Assembly: GCA_030789695.1 (NCBI GenBank)
Contig: CM061141.1
Coordinates: 166,539,079 to 166,603,078, forward strand
Direction: 5' to 3'
Source of the DNA: Scilla litardierei
Taxonomy: Eukaryota; Streptophyta; Magnoliopsida; Asparagales; Asparagaceae
DNA: 64,000 bases
The position numbers were made by a program, and so were the translations under genes. How positions within the stretch are numbered: position 1 is the first letter of the stretch; every line of letters starts with the position of its first letter. The notes below the pieces were generated by a model. It did not search any database and was not told the origin of the DNA. It worked only from the letters and a program-made list of their open reading frames with translations. Positions 45,292 to 56,582 of this stretch are shown piece by piece.

Positions 45292-47165
45292 TGTAATGCC
45301 CTGCTAAGCTACTACACAAGTACTAGAGGGGGGGTGAATAGTACTTTAAAATAATTAAGAGGCTAATTCCTAATTACTTGCAAACTCTACCAAACAATGC
45401 AGAAAATGCGGAAATGTAAATGTTAGACAACAAAGAAACAATCGCAAACAACGATATTACTGGGTTCGGATCCACCCAAGTCTCCCCGACTTGTTCCCGG
45501 TGATCCTACGTCCCAACCACCCGGATCCCCTCCGGATACTTGAGTTAGAAACCCTAACTCAAGATTTCCACTATGAAATACTTGTGAAAAACCTCCATAA
45601 GTCAAATCATACACAAAGTAATTTGTGACTCCCACAACCCGGGATCACAACCACACTCTCACAACCGAGAGTGAAACTTACAATTGAAATTGAAATGAAA
45701 TAAGAAACTTCTTACCGACAAAATACCTATGCCTTGAGTAGTGCTTACGAATTAGGGCAAAGATGATTTTGAGGAAGAAGAAGTGGCACCAAACCCTAGC
45801 TCCAAGATGTAGATCAGTGATGGAGAGCTATGGGGATGTTGGTGACCTAGAATCAAGCACTTGGCTTGGAAGGCTTCACACTCAATGAATCTCTCTTTGG
45901 AAGTAAGAGTAAGGAGAGATTATTGAATGGAATGAAAGAGCTTTGAATGAGCTTGGAATGATTTATCTTGATCTCTAAACTTGCAATAATATCAGCCTTG
46001 ACTACAATGAATGCAGCCCATCAAGTATTTATAGGATAGAGGAGAGAGAGAAAGAAAAACGTTTCAATTAATGCTCCAGCGGCTCTTTTCTGAACCCAAC
46101 TAGTCGGTCAAAGAACAACTACCGACCGACTAGTTCATCAACTAGTCGGTCGGTCAATTAACGTATACCGACTAATGGAAGAACAGCCAAAAGGTTGAAG
46201 CACAGTCAAAAGGAACTAGTCGGTCCAAGAAGAGTAGCTGACCGACTAGTTTCACAACTAGTCGGTTGGTTACTCAACTGAGACCGACTAACAGATAAAA
46301 CTGAAGTCTGAGCACAAATAGACTTAGTCGGTCCAAGAACAAATCTTGACCGACTAATTCACCAACTAGTCAGTCGCCAAATGAGCATAGACTGACTAAC
46401 GATAAACAGTAAGTTAGGTGAAAATTGGCATGTACAGTAAGACTCAACTAGTCGGTCCAAGAAGGAAAGTTGACCGACTAGTTCATCAACTAGTCGGTCG
46501 ATCAATGAACACAGACCGACTAATGATAAACAGTAGCTCAGGCTCAAATGTGCATGTACAGGGAAAGCTCAACTAGTCGATCACAGAAGCATCATTGACC
46601 GACTAGTTCACAAACTAGTCGGTCGGTAAGTCAACTTAGACCGACTAACTGTAAACAGTAAAGAGCTTGGAAATGACTGACTGAAACTAGTCGGTCCAAG
46701 AAGCTTTGTCGACCGACTAGATCACCATCTAGTCGGTCAGTTCTTCTTCTTGAACCAACTAACATGCACAAGAAGTCGCGAATCGAAGCGCGAAGCTTCG
46801 GGAAAGATTGTATGGACTTCTACTAAGATCCTAGAGCTAAGATATGAGTGTTATGAAGATTTAAACCGTAAGACATACTCAAGGCTTAACATTCTACGAA
46901 AGAAGCTTAAAGACTATAAATAAAACTTGACGATACCGTCTTCAATAGCTTCAATCGAATCTTCATGACTTCTAAAATGGTCCATAAGCTTCAACGAAGC
47001 TTTAGGCATACGATCACGTGCTTTGAGAAGTCTTGAGACGTCGTAATAGATATTCATATGAATTTGGCGATGATCTCCATAACTGCGCTCACAAAGTGTT
47101 AGTTCACGATATATTTATGTTTGTTCATCATCCAAAACCAAATCCGGGGAGTCCAATATCCAACA
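45292..47165 (-). repeat. 5' LTR of copia C
   Basis: 1,874 bp copy of the 3' LTR. TATA box near 46036-46026 on the minus strand, downstream of the palindrome array. Confidence 0.92.
46099..46740 (-). promoter_or_regulatory. Palindrome array in the 5' LTR of copia C
   Basis: Same arrangement as in the 3' LTR, with a few sites mutated independently in each copy (for example CTAGTCAGTC near 46370, CTAGTCGATC near 46572). Confidence 0.9.
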
Positions 47166-48747
47166 ACAGGCGCATGTCCTCAAAAAACGGATCCTTCACA
47201 CGCCCCTCGGGCTTTCATCTCCACGTCCAGTCGGTCCTCCACCATCCTTGCCAGATTCATCATCTCTCGCAAATCCGTATGCCTCTGGATCCTCAGATCC
47301 GATCTGATGGTAGGCTTCAACCCCTTCATAAAGCATCCCTCAAGGGACTCTCCAGACATGCCACAGACTCTGCTACACATCATCTCGAATTTCTTGATGT
47401 AGTCCTTCACTGCCACCCTACCTCAAGGCATACATCCTCTCAAATTTGTCGCCAGTTTGCACCTCCCCAAAATGCTCCAGCCCCCAAGAACGAAAAGGCC
47501 ACTGTTGTTGGGTCCACCGAAACCATGACAATGCTTCTCACTCCAGCTAGACCCCTATCGCCTTAAGCCATTCCACCTCATGTACCAGTGACACCTCAAA
47601 GTATTGCTCCACACAATATATCGATGCATCTAGGTCCTCTCACTCAAAGATATGCATCTTCAGCTTCCTAACCTGGTTCTCTGCAGGAAACCTTCCATGT
47701 GCACCTCTTCCGTGCTGATATTCATGGTGGCGCGGCTAAAATTTAGGGGGTTCCATCAAACCCATATCCTCCAATAGGGTTCCTTGCCCCTCTATCACAC
47801 CCTCCCATGTCGTGTCACACCATCCCACTCCTCCTCCACGATCATCGTCGTGTTATCGATCGTAGCTCTCTTGGGGTGCCATTGGAGGGCCCTAGTGCCC
47901 CCTCTAATATCCAGAAATCCCCCTGGGGGCTGTAGATGCGTCGAAGGTCCTCCAAAAAATTGGGGAATCGCTCCTTGGGGTTGAAAAATCCGACCGAACC
48001 ATCATGGGGCTGGAACTGAACCGGCGGCCCATCCTATTGTTGAAACAGGGTCGTCGGCCCTCTACCTTGGTCGTACGGCGCTCGGCGACCCTCCTGCAAT
48101 TTTGCCAAGGGTTGTCAGCCCCAACAAGGGGTCGGCGACCTCACCTATAACCCTGTCGGGGCCTGTCGACCCCAAAAGTGGCCGGCGGGCCCTCTTGGAT
48201 GTGCGGCAGGGCCTATCGGCCCCCAAATTGGTCGACAGGTCATCATGGATGATCAGCGGGGCCTGTCGGCCCCCAAAGGGGTCGTCGGCCCCTCCACGGG
48301 CCTCGGAAGGTCTGGCGAGACTGTCGGGGCCTTGGGGGAACTGGTCGGCCCTGTCGGCACGTCTAGGGGGCCGGCCGGCCCTGTTGGTGGCTTCTGGGGT
48401 TTGCGAGCTGTTCCTCCATTGCGGCCTCCTTCTCTTCCTACAGGAAGTAATTATTGACATCAGAGAGAAGCCATTCTTCAAAAAGTTCATCTTTTTCATT
48501 CTCATTTGCCAAAGTTCGTGCCTTTCTGGATCTACTTTTTGGGCGAGAGCCTCCACCAAACTTTGCTTCGTCGTCATCGCGCTGTGTTGGATGGCTTCCA
48601 TAAGTTGTACAAACCTCTGATCCGCAAGACTTGCTTGTTTATCCACGCCCTTCTTGATCCCATGGATCTCTTCTTCAAATTTGTTTCAAACCTTTCCAAC
48701 TTCTCTTCCAACAAGTTGATTCTCTCCTTGGATCTCCTAGTCGCCAT
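47166..48747 (-). pseudogene. gag: G2 gag, N-terminal and central part
   Basis: Minus strand, probable start ATG at 48747, ten bases past the PBS. The N-terminus is a charged helix. Then come LVEALAQKVDPE, a low-complexity Gly/Pro/Arg/Asp-rich segment (about 48400-48070) encoded by GC-rich near-repeats, and the retrotransposon gag domain at about 47416-47180. That domain shows VKDYIKKFEMM, GCFMKGLKPTIRSDL and MMNLARMVEDRL. Multiple frameshifts and stops. It continues at 34326 after element C. Layout parallels the gag of the element at 4003-6638. Confidence 0.8.
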
Positions 48748-48756
48748 GGATCAACA

Positions 48757-48770
48757 CGCTCTGATACCAA
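48757..48770 (-). other. Primer-binding site of G2
   Basis: Minus-strand TTGGTATCAGAGCG, two bases inside the LTR end. Initiator tRNA-Met type. Confidence 0.82.
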
Positions 48771-48772
48771 AT

Positions 48773-48882
48773 TGATACAATTTGGGCTTTTTGTGGGGGA
48801 AAGTTGGGATTTTTGGTGGAAAAACGAATAAAAGAGATATTTTTATATAGATTCAGATCTGAAATTAAAAGGGTTAATGACT
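48773..48882 (-). repeat. Partial 5' LTR of G2
   Basis: On the minus strand it ends GTATCA next to the PBS, as an LTR should. Only about 110 bp can be assigned before the sequence changes character at the putative MULE end. The other LTR is not in the window, so the boundary is approximate. Confidence 0.5.
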
Positions 48883-50238
48883 GGAAAATACCCTAATGTT
48901 TTAGCGTTTCTCACAAAAATATCTTATCGTTTATTTTGGGACATATTGGTCCCAGAACGAAAATTGGCTAACGGGGGTTAACTTTTTTACAAACTGCTCG
49001 TTTTGCCACTGACTTAAAAAGGGTTAAAGAGAAATAATTTACCTTATGTCGTGTCCACAAACAAAATTTGCGGGAGAGTAAAATCTAGGGCAAAAAATTG
49101 GGGGAAAGAAAGGAAATTGCGAGAGGTAGAAGAAATTGCTGAAATTGAAGGGTGGAAGATGAAGAATGTGGAGATCGGGGGCAACACAGAAAGGGGGGAG
49201 AAAGAGGGGCTACTGGAGGTCGGAGATCGAAGCAAGTTAAAGAACTGTAGCATCAAAGAGCAAGATGGTAAGTAAATTTTTAAATGTTTAAATTTTTTTG
49301 CCGATAATTAGTTAAATTACAGTGGTAATTGGCAGAAATGGTTGAATTAGGATACAAAGCTGAGAGATTTTAGATAATGACTTTGTGTTGCGTGAGGTAG
49401 TAGAATTTGAAAGTCAATTAAGCAGTATTCTAAGTATGGTCTGTTGTAGAAACTGTATGGTGCATGTAACTATGTCTGTTAATCCAAGTAATGTTGTGAA
49501 TTTGTCAATGCTAAGTATGGTTATCTGCTAAGTCTTTATTATACAACATAATGAATATGTTGTTATGTTGCATATGGTGAATGGTTTATTGTGCATATGT
49601 TATGGTGAGAAATGTCTAAAATGTTGTAGACAGAGTCAGAAAGTTAACTTGAAGATCCATCATGGGAGAGTATTGAGACTTGGATCTAAAGGAAGTTATA
49701 AACATGGACAGGAGGCAGTTTTCCTTAACTGTGTTGCTGGGTTGTTGACAGTGGAAACTTTGAAAATGATGATTAATGATTTAGGACATAAAGGCAGGTT
49801 CTACATATACTTCAAGCCTTGGAGAAAGGATTTCAGTTGGTGTAGTAGAATTGATGATGATGTGCAGGGGTCTGAAATCTTGAACATGAAGGGCAGTAGG
49901 ACTGTGGACTTATATGTGTCACATGAATGTGTAGGGCATCAACTTGAAGGCAATTCTACTGCTCAGGAAGCAATTGTCAACCTGAGTGAGTCAGAAGGGA
50001 AAGTTGATCTTAGCATTCCAACTTCAATGCCAACAGAGGAGGGAAGCATTCCAACAGAGGAGGGAAGCACAGAGATCAATTTGAAAGGAAAGGATGCTGA
50101 AACAGTGGCAAGTCTGATTCAACCAACAGATACAGATACAAGTAGGAGGGAACTGTATGAGGAAATAGATGTGAACCTAAGTTGTCCATCATCACTACCC
50201 CATGAATATGCTCATGACTGGGATAATGAAGATGAAAG

Positions 50239-50520
50239 GGCAGAATTGCAGGAGGCTATGGCTGATATGCAGGAGGCTATGGCTGATATTCAGGAGGCAA
50301 CACCAAGTGTCAAGCAGAGTTGCAGGAGGATATGGCAGATTTTCAGGAGGCAATGGAAATGGCAGATTGGCAAGCAGAAGTGTAGAAGGATAGGGCAGAT
50401 TTTCAGGAGGCAATGGGAATGGCAGAGTGTCAAGCAGAGTTGCAGGAGACTAGGGCAGATTTTCAAGATGCAACGGCTGAGTGTATTGTAGAGTTGCAGG
50501 AGGAAAGTGCAGAGTTCTTG
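50239..50520 (+). repeat. Coding minisatellite in the MULE gene
   Basis: Imperfect repeats of about 30 nt of the type GCAGATTTTCAGGAGGCAATG and GCAGAGTTGCAGGAGG, encoding AELQEAMADMQEA-like helical repeats. Copy-number change here probably caused the frameshift near 50310. Confidence 0.75.
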
Positions 50521-51044
50521 CAGAGTTGCAATCAGAGTTTCAAGATGACATTGTTGAAGATGATATTACAGAGGCTATGCATGATGAGGAAGCAATGGAT
50601 GATACAGCAGAGACTGTGCATGATGAGGAAGAAATGGATGATACAGCAGAGGCTATGCATGATGCAAGTGAGCAACCAAGTGTGCCTCATATGGAAGGAA
50701 TCCAAGGAGAAGGATACATTAAGTCAGATGCAGATGAAGTCAACTGTCTAGACAGGGACAGACACAACCTGCCAAAATTGTCATGAAGTTGGGCACAATA
50801 AGAGGAGTTGTTAAAATCCATCATCCCCAAAGACACTTCAAGATCTGCACTTCCTAGAGAAGGAGCTTAGAAAAGAGATTCAACCAGAGTTTTTAGCTTT
50901 GTTGAGGAGGGCTGGTATCAATGTTGATGGTAGAAGCCAGAGCTCAGATGCGCAGAATACCCATATTGTAAGTTCATTATTGAACTGCCATTTCAGAACA
51001 CCCCTGCTATATTGTTATTGTGATTTCATCAGAACTTTTTACAG

Positions 51045-51562
51045 AGTACCCCTGCCCAACAAGCCCGGAGTCATAGAGGAGGTAGAAGATTGAGATCAAG
51101 AAAACATTCTTCTGGCAGGGGTGGTCAAGTTCCTCCCATTGTAAGTGATATATGCCGTGTGATTTCAACATGATTGCTTACATTTGTCATTTCATGCTGT
51201 AATTGTTATTGTGATATATGACTTTTGATTTCCTCATAACTGTTTACAGAGTACCCCTACCCAACAGCAAGCCCATAGTCAAAGAGGAGGCAGAAGATTA
51301 GGAGCAAGACAAATTTCTTCTGGCAGGGGTGGTCAGGTACCTCTAGTTGTCAGTGCTATATGACTTGTGATTTCATCATACCTGATTACTTTTGGCATTT
51401 CATGCTGTGATTGTTATTGTGATATATGACTTGTGATTTCATCATAATGATAACTGTTTACAGAATACCCCTACCCAACAGCAAGCCCATAGTCATATAG
51501 GAAGAAGAAGATTGGGAGTAAGAAAAATTTCTTCTGCCAGTGGTGGTCAAGTCCATCCTGTT
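51045..51562 (+). repeat. Tandem exon-intron triplication in the MULE gene
   Basis: Three copies of an exon (51045-51140, 51250-51348, 51464-51562) with the intervening intron, at periods of about 205 and 214 bp. Each is preceded by TTTACAG and begins AGTACCCCT or AATACCCCT. Copies 1 and 3 end at ATT or GTT before GTAAGT; copy 2 has GTCAGT at that position. Exon lengths of 96 and 99 nt preserve phase. They encode Arg/Gly/Gln/Ser-rich peptide (QQAHSQRGGRR, SSGRGGQ). Confidence 0.75.
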
Positions 51563-51598
51563 GTAAGTGATATATGTCTAACATATACTAGTGATAAA

Positions 51599-53203
51599 TG
51601 CTTAAACGTGTCTCAAGTATGTATGCTTGAGCGCTACTCCCAAGTGTAGGAGCACGTCAAGTAATAAATTTATTTCCGGTGAGACCGGGTCGGATCACGG
51701 GGACAAGTCATTTTGCAATCACGAGTTCAATTGATGTAGGAAGGGTAATGGCGGTTTACAACCAACTAATCTACGAATTATGGTAGGGTGTGGAAATGGT
51801 TGAAACTATCTTCCTAATCTACGCACTAAGGGTGGAGAGTTGAATCGGTGAGTAACGAGGATGACTTATGTGGTGTGTGAGTGAGTGAATGAGATTGTGA
51901 GAGTAGGAATTCATCCCAAATATAACTCAATTGTTTTCCCGGCTAAGGGACAAACAATCGGTGGATGTGGCATTTCGTCGAACATGTGGGGTGCAATAAA
52001 AGTAGTGTATGAAATAAAGAGAAATACTTTGAGCAAAGAAGAGAGGGTCGACTACGATAGTTCCTCTCTATAGATTACCCACTAGGGTTCCATCAACAAC
52101 TAACATCTCAAAGTTTCATCCAACAAATAGAAAATGGAAACATGCTAGAGATGAAATCACAACCCAATCAACAACAATCACAAAACACAATCACACAAGA
52201 GAGATTTAGACATTCATAATGAAAAAGGAGAAGTTTTTACTCAATAGCTATCATCCAATTACAATACATGAAGCTAAATCAAAATACACAAAAGATTAGA
52301 AATATATCACCCAAGTGTCACTCAAAGATGGGATCTTTCATTCTCAAGTGCTCCTCTAAGCTTCAAGCTTCATCCAACTTTCCCCACGCCCTAGGTTGAG
52401 GAAGAGGAAGAGTAGAATGAGGGGAATAGAGGGGAGGAAAGATCAAGAAATAGACTCAGAATTTCGGGTCTGAAAACATCCCAAACGGGTCGGATCCGCG
52501 ACCAAACCCGTAACTAATGCCCAAATCTGCAGAAATTTTCAGCACCATCACCCTGTCTTGCGAAAATTCTAGAAAAATCATCCGACCTCGGAATGACATG
52601 TTCCAAGTGGCGATGGAATAGTAACAAAGTGTACTATAATAGAAAAATATCACTAGGCAGGAATATGCACTGAAATGATAGCAGAATTCTTCACAAGAGG
52701 GGTAAATTTGCAGAAATTTTCAGCACCGTTACCCTGTCTTGCGAAAATTTTAGAAAAATCATCCGACCTCGGAATGACATGTTTCAGGCATCGATGGAAC
52801 CGTAACAAAGTGTACAACAATAGAAAAATATCACTAGGTCGGAATATACACTGGAATAATAGTAGAATTCTTCACAATAGGGGAAAAGCAGACTTTCTAG
52901 CCCAGAAATTTTCAGCATCGTCACCATGTCATCCAAAAAATGCAGTAAATTTCTTGGACCTCCAAAAATTCTGGAAAAATATGCATTGGAATCGGGACTT
53001 TACGAAATTCAACTGAAAAATAATAGGAGACCAAGATGAAGATGCTAATAAGCTGTAAAAATTATGTTTTAAGCATATAAAAACGGTAAGCTCCAATATT
53101 AAGTGATATCATCAAAATACGCGTATCGGAGCCAAAATGAACATAAATTATGCACAAAATGCCATCTAATGAGGGGTAAAATATACAATATAGAACCTAA
53201 TCA
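51599..53203 (-). repeat. 3' LTR of pol-less element E
   Basis: About 1.6 kb on the minus strand, from TGATTAGG (53203) to roughly 51599. The end resembles the end of the L LTR (shared CACTTGGGAGTAGCGCTC). It is preceded on the minus strand by GCTAGGGACTAGCAAAAAGC and a GTTGGGGG polypurine tract, as in L. The left boundary is estimated by alignment with L. It contains a tandem duplication. The matching 5' LTR lies outside the window. Confidence 0.7.
52527..52930. repeat. Tandem duplication inside the E LTR
   Basis: A unit of about 180 bp starting GCAGAAATTTTCAGCACC occurs at about 52529 and 52709 with high similarity. A third partial copy (CAGAAATTTTCAGCATC) begins near 52903. Confidence 0.85.
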
Positions 53204-54397
53204 CACCCCCAACTAGCTTTTTGCTAGTCCCTAGCAAAACAAGCAATAAATTTGGATTCTCAATCAAAGCACATATCAAACTCAAAATTATTCATGGCGA
53301 ACGTAAAGTTTTCAACAAAACCTCAAATTCAATATACCAATCCATGAATGAGAACAAACCCATGAACAACACTTCAATTTGGTTCAAATAAAGGAGAACA
53401 ATCAATGTTTTGCACGAATGAGGATTAAAACACAACGTTGTATCATAGTTTCGCAATTCTCTGGGTTTTCCCAAAACAACACTTTCCTAATTTGTGTAGG
53501 TTGGATGTGTGAATTTATTATTCTTTTTCTTTGTATGAAACTTAGGATGACCCATGTAATGAGTTTTCGGTCAATGACTCCCAAATCAGACGATTTCAGG
53601 GCATTGGGCCAAAAAGGACCCCGCGGACCTAATAACCCGAATCACCTAAGATTCACTTATATTTTTTCTCGTGCACTCCCCTAAATCCTATCTTTCGACA
53701 CGAATCCCCAATGCTTCTTGAGGCACGAGGACCCGGCTACTCGACAAAACTAGAAGAACGATGCATTTATTCTTTTTCTTTTCTTTTTAGTTTTATTTTT
53801 CTTTTGCTTTCTTTTGCTTTTCTTTCTTTTTGCCTTCTTTCTCTCTTTTTTTCAACACACCAACCAACCACACTAGGCACATACTCATAACCCATCGAAT
53901 TGAAAACTACTCTACTCAATTGGCTTAATCCATACTCATGCATCGCAAAGCTTGTTCAAAACTAATTTAACCCATTTTGAAGACAAAATTAATGGAGTTA
54001 TGCACTCACATCATAAATGGCATATTAAAATTAATTTCATGAAGAAAAAGCAATCAAATGCATGCCAATCACAATTTAGGATTTGAAAATAGAATTTAAA
54101 TCCGAAAACATGCACGAAGATGAAACAGGCAAGGGACTAAGCAAATAACTAGCAAGAGAGCAAGGAGGGTAAATGATATTCTTACAAAATGATTGGTGAT
54201 GTCAAAATGGATGTCTCCAAACAAAAACAAAAACAACAAAAAAATTTTAAAACGAAAACAACTAACTAAACATCCTAAAACCACCTACTACTCTCCCCCC
54301 AACTAAAGACAAACATTGTCCTCAATGTTGAAAAAGTAGAGGTTTATTGAAATAAAACTATCCTAAAAAGCATAGAAAGTGCATTAAATTAAAATTT
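53204..54397 (-). other. Internal non-coding part of element E
   Basis: AT-rich, with a pyrimidine-rich run at 53771-53852 (purine on the minus strand, comparable to one in L near 30290-30340). The conserved CATTGAGGACAATG signature occurs on the minus strand near 54330-54315. No gene seen apart from the adjoining conserved frame. Confidence 0.6.
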
Positions 54398-54709
54398 CTA
54401 CACTACTAGAAGGAGATCACCGGGGTCAAAAGGAGGATCTCGGATGTATAACGGTGAGGAAAGTTGCTCAATTAGATCTTTATGCTCCTCTGCGAGCGTC
54501 TTCCCTCCACAAATCACTTTGGACCCTAGCAACACACCAACAAGTTCTCCCTCCATAAAATTTCCAATCGTGCCTTGAGAGAGAGAGGGTGTGTCAATCC
54601 AAAGCCGACATCGTTGACTTTCAACAAAAGTGATCCAAATATAATCGTCAACATAAGATAAAGAATTTAAATCAAGTTGACGAAAACTCCCTAAAATGAT
54701 TGCGTCCAT
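54398..54709 (-). CDS. Conserved frame of unknown function in element E
   Basis: Minus-strand open frame of 103 codons. Blocks YVDDYIWITFVESQ, NFMEGELVG, GSKVICGGKTLAEEHKDL, IEQLSSPLYIRDPPFD match, in order, the broken frame in L at 29560-29816. Conservation between two diverged elements implies that it was translated. I know no function for it. The frame may extend upstream across the D insertion at 54764. Confidence 0.5.
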   Translation of the reverse strand: MDAIILGSFRQLDLNSLSYVDDYIWITFVESQRCRLWIDTPSLSQGTIGNFMEGELVGVLLGSKVICGGKTLAEEHKDLIEQLSSPLYIRDPPFDPGDLLLVV

Positions 54710-54763
54710 CTACATATGATGCATGACCACGGGGGAGAGGAATGATGGATTTTGGGACAAGAT

Positions 54764-56582
54764 TGTAAGGATCATGTCTATGGGGAAAACACTAGAAGGG
54801 GGGGTTGAATAGTGTTTATGCAAATTTAATAGGAATTTACGCCAAATAAAATGCAATCCAACAAATAGTGCGGAATAGAAAACAACCCAAAGAGAAACAC
54901 ACGCAAACTTAGTAATATTTCAAGGGTTCGGATTACCCAAGTCAACTCCCGACTTGTTCCCAGTAATCCTACGTCCCTACCACCCGGATACCACCGGATA
55001 CTCAAGTTAGAACCCTAACTTGAGGTTTCCTTAAAAACCCACTTGTAGCAACCCTACAAGTGCAATCGAATACAATTGATGTCCTTGACTCCCACAACCA
55101 GGGAGCAAGCAAAAACCAATCTCACAACCGAGAGCACAATTCAAATAATGAAGTTATGAAATCTGAAAGCAACACTTACAATCACCTATGCCTTGAAGTA
55201 GAACTTGAAGGAGAAGTGTGATGTGTGTTGATGAACTCTCTTGGAAGAGAGGAGGAAAGCCATTTCTCTTGACTGCACCAAATACCTAGAGGATCAATCT
55301 TTGGTTTTAGGTTGGAGAGCAAGAGAATCAGATTTGGAAATACTTAGGGCTTTGGATTTGAAAGCTTTGATCTTCGGAAATGAAAGCTTGAAGGATTTTG
55401 CAATGAATGAGTGTGTAACCTTCCAATGAAACAGTAGAAGCTCTATTTATAGCTTTCTCAAATCCACAAAACAGTTTAGGCAAAAACCCAATCGAAATCC
55501 GTGAGAAAAATCTCAACGGATATAATCTGAACTCGCGACAGTCGACTGTTGAACAGACCACAGTCGACTGTTGCACAGTCAGCAAGGGTAGGTGAGAATT
55601 CATAACGGTAACTTACCACGTGGACAGTCGACTGATGAAGCCAAGACAGTCGTCTGTAAAATCAACAGGCGAATGTACATACTTCGACAGGCGACTGGCC
55701 TAGAGAAGAGTAAGTTAGATGAAATACTGGAAATCTCACAAGATACAGGACAGACGACTGATGCAAGGAACACAGTCGACTGTTAATCAGAACAGGCGAC
55801 TGTATAACCTTAAACAGACGACTGTCACAGACAGGAGAAATTTCCAGAGAGCTAAGTCAAAGATTAGACTTACAGACATGCGACTGTTGCAGCATAGACA
55901 ATCGACTGATCTAATATACAGTCGACTGTATATACAGCATAAGTCGACTGGCCGTAGAAATCGGATCAAACAGAGTTTGGACAAGGAGAGACAGGCGACT
56001 GATGAACCATTCACAGTCGACTGTCTCTAAGACAGGCACCTGATAAACGTTCAACAGTGGCCTGTGCGAGATAATCAGAGAGGACCCAAAAACTGCATTG
56101 TAATAGTCTGTGCATAACAGGCGACTGTAGAACAAAACACAGTCGACTGTTTTTGAGCCAGGCGACTGTAAACTGTTAAGTAGTCGGCTGTTATAAACAA
56201 TCCTAGCACAAACAAAAGAGAATTGAATTGAGATCAAACGACAAAGGTCTAGAGGTGTCCTATGACCGAAAGTATATGTGTGTGAGTGCTCCATCATAGT
56301 TCTACTTCTAAGCTACATACTAGAAGAGATAAAAAAATTACATTGACGAATAATCTCTTCTTTCCATCGTATGAGCTTGAAGTCTTTACGGAGCTTCAAT
56401 CATCAATCTACTATCATCCAATTCATATCATTTGCCTTCAATCACGTTTGTGAGTCATCCATTGCTAGTTGATCTTCATAGTAAGCTTAGACAATGGATT
56501 AACTGCAAAATAGGGGATTAGTCACAAGTATTTATGTTTGCTCATCATTAACACCAAGTAGGGAGAAGTCCAATACTCAACA
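54764..56582 (-). repeat. 3' LTR of copia D
   Basis: 1,819 bp, homologous to the B LTRs. On the minus strand it starts TGTTGAGTATTGGAC. TATA box TATAAATAGAG at about 55451-55441. Confidence 0.92.
55538..56192 (-). promoter_or_regulatory. Palindrome array in the LTR of copia D
   Basis: At least 15 sites of the ACAGTCGACTGT, ACAGGCGACTGT and ACAGTCGTCTGT type, spaced about 15-50 bp apart upstream of the TATA box on the minus strand. It retains more perfect palindromes than B. Confidence 0.9.

Larger units (their letters stand above)
34327..47165 (-). mobile_element. Ty1/copia element C (Sirevirus-like), near-complete
   Basis: Minus-strand element of 12,839 bp flanked by ACAGG (34322-34326 and 47166-47170), inserted in G2. 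Minus-strand order: 5' LTR (47165-45292), PBS, gag (45264-43015), pol (about 42960-39845), palindrome-array spacer, extra ORF (38829-37165), polypurine tracts, and 3' LTR (36199-34327). Each of the three genes carries one premature stop and the gag-pol junction has small deletions. LTR family shared with A; it is the kind of element that could supply enzymes to A. Confidence 0.93.
49265..51562 (+). pseudogene. MULE-derived gene: PB1-like domain and zinc knuckle, no transposase core
   Basis: The likely start is the ATG at 49265-49267, the last codon of exon 1, followed by GTAAGT. The intron at 49268-49633 ends in CAG and rejoins in phase at SQKVNLKIHHG. Residues about 5-105 match the PB1-like domain at the N-terminus of plant MULE transposases (LKIHHG, FYIYFKPW, TVDLYVSHE). 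An acidic region follows. A Glu/Gln/Ala/Met repeat (50239-50520) holds at least one frameshift near 50310, and then comes an acidic repeat. A CCHC knuckle (C, C, H, C at 50770-50811) is followed at once by a TAA that is probably a mutation. Downstream exons are small and tandemly duplicated. The DDE transposase and SWIM finger are absent. Either a non-autonomous MULE gene or a decayed domesticated one. Confidence 0.6.
48883..51598 (+). mobile_element. Mutator-like element (MULE) remnant
   Basis: Starts with GGGTTAATGACTGGAAAATACCC and about 130 bp of sequence resembling a MULE terminal repeat, just after the partial G2 LTR. It carries a spliced gene with a PB1-like N-terminus and CCHC zinc knuckle typical of plant MULE proteins, but no transposase core. 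The right end is hidden because element E's LTR follows from about 51599. No 9-bp duplication could be tested, so extents are approximate. Confidence 0.5.
51599..54763 (-). mobile_element. Pol-less LTR element E (LARD-like), partial
   Basis: Minus-strand element consisting of the 3' LTR (51599-53203) and about 1.5 kb of internal sequence (53204-54763), then broken by copia D. The internal part has the same conserved frame and the same CATTGAGGACAATG plus TTAGTTGGGGGG signature as element L, so L and E are related families. No pol domain is visible in this part. The remainder lies beyond D, outside the window. Confidence 0.7.

Noticed and set aside
34327..47165. Endogenous pararetrovirus or true retrovirus
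   Set aside because: Domain order (protease, integrase, RT, RNase H), the LTRs and the CCHC Gag identify Ty1/copia. No movement or coat protein, and no convincing envelope features in the extra ORF.
48102..48620. Plus-strand Gly/Pro/Ser-rich frames over G2
   Set aside because: The conserved gag signatures, PBS and LTR end all read on the minus strand. The plus frames reflect GC-rich repeats.
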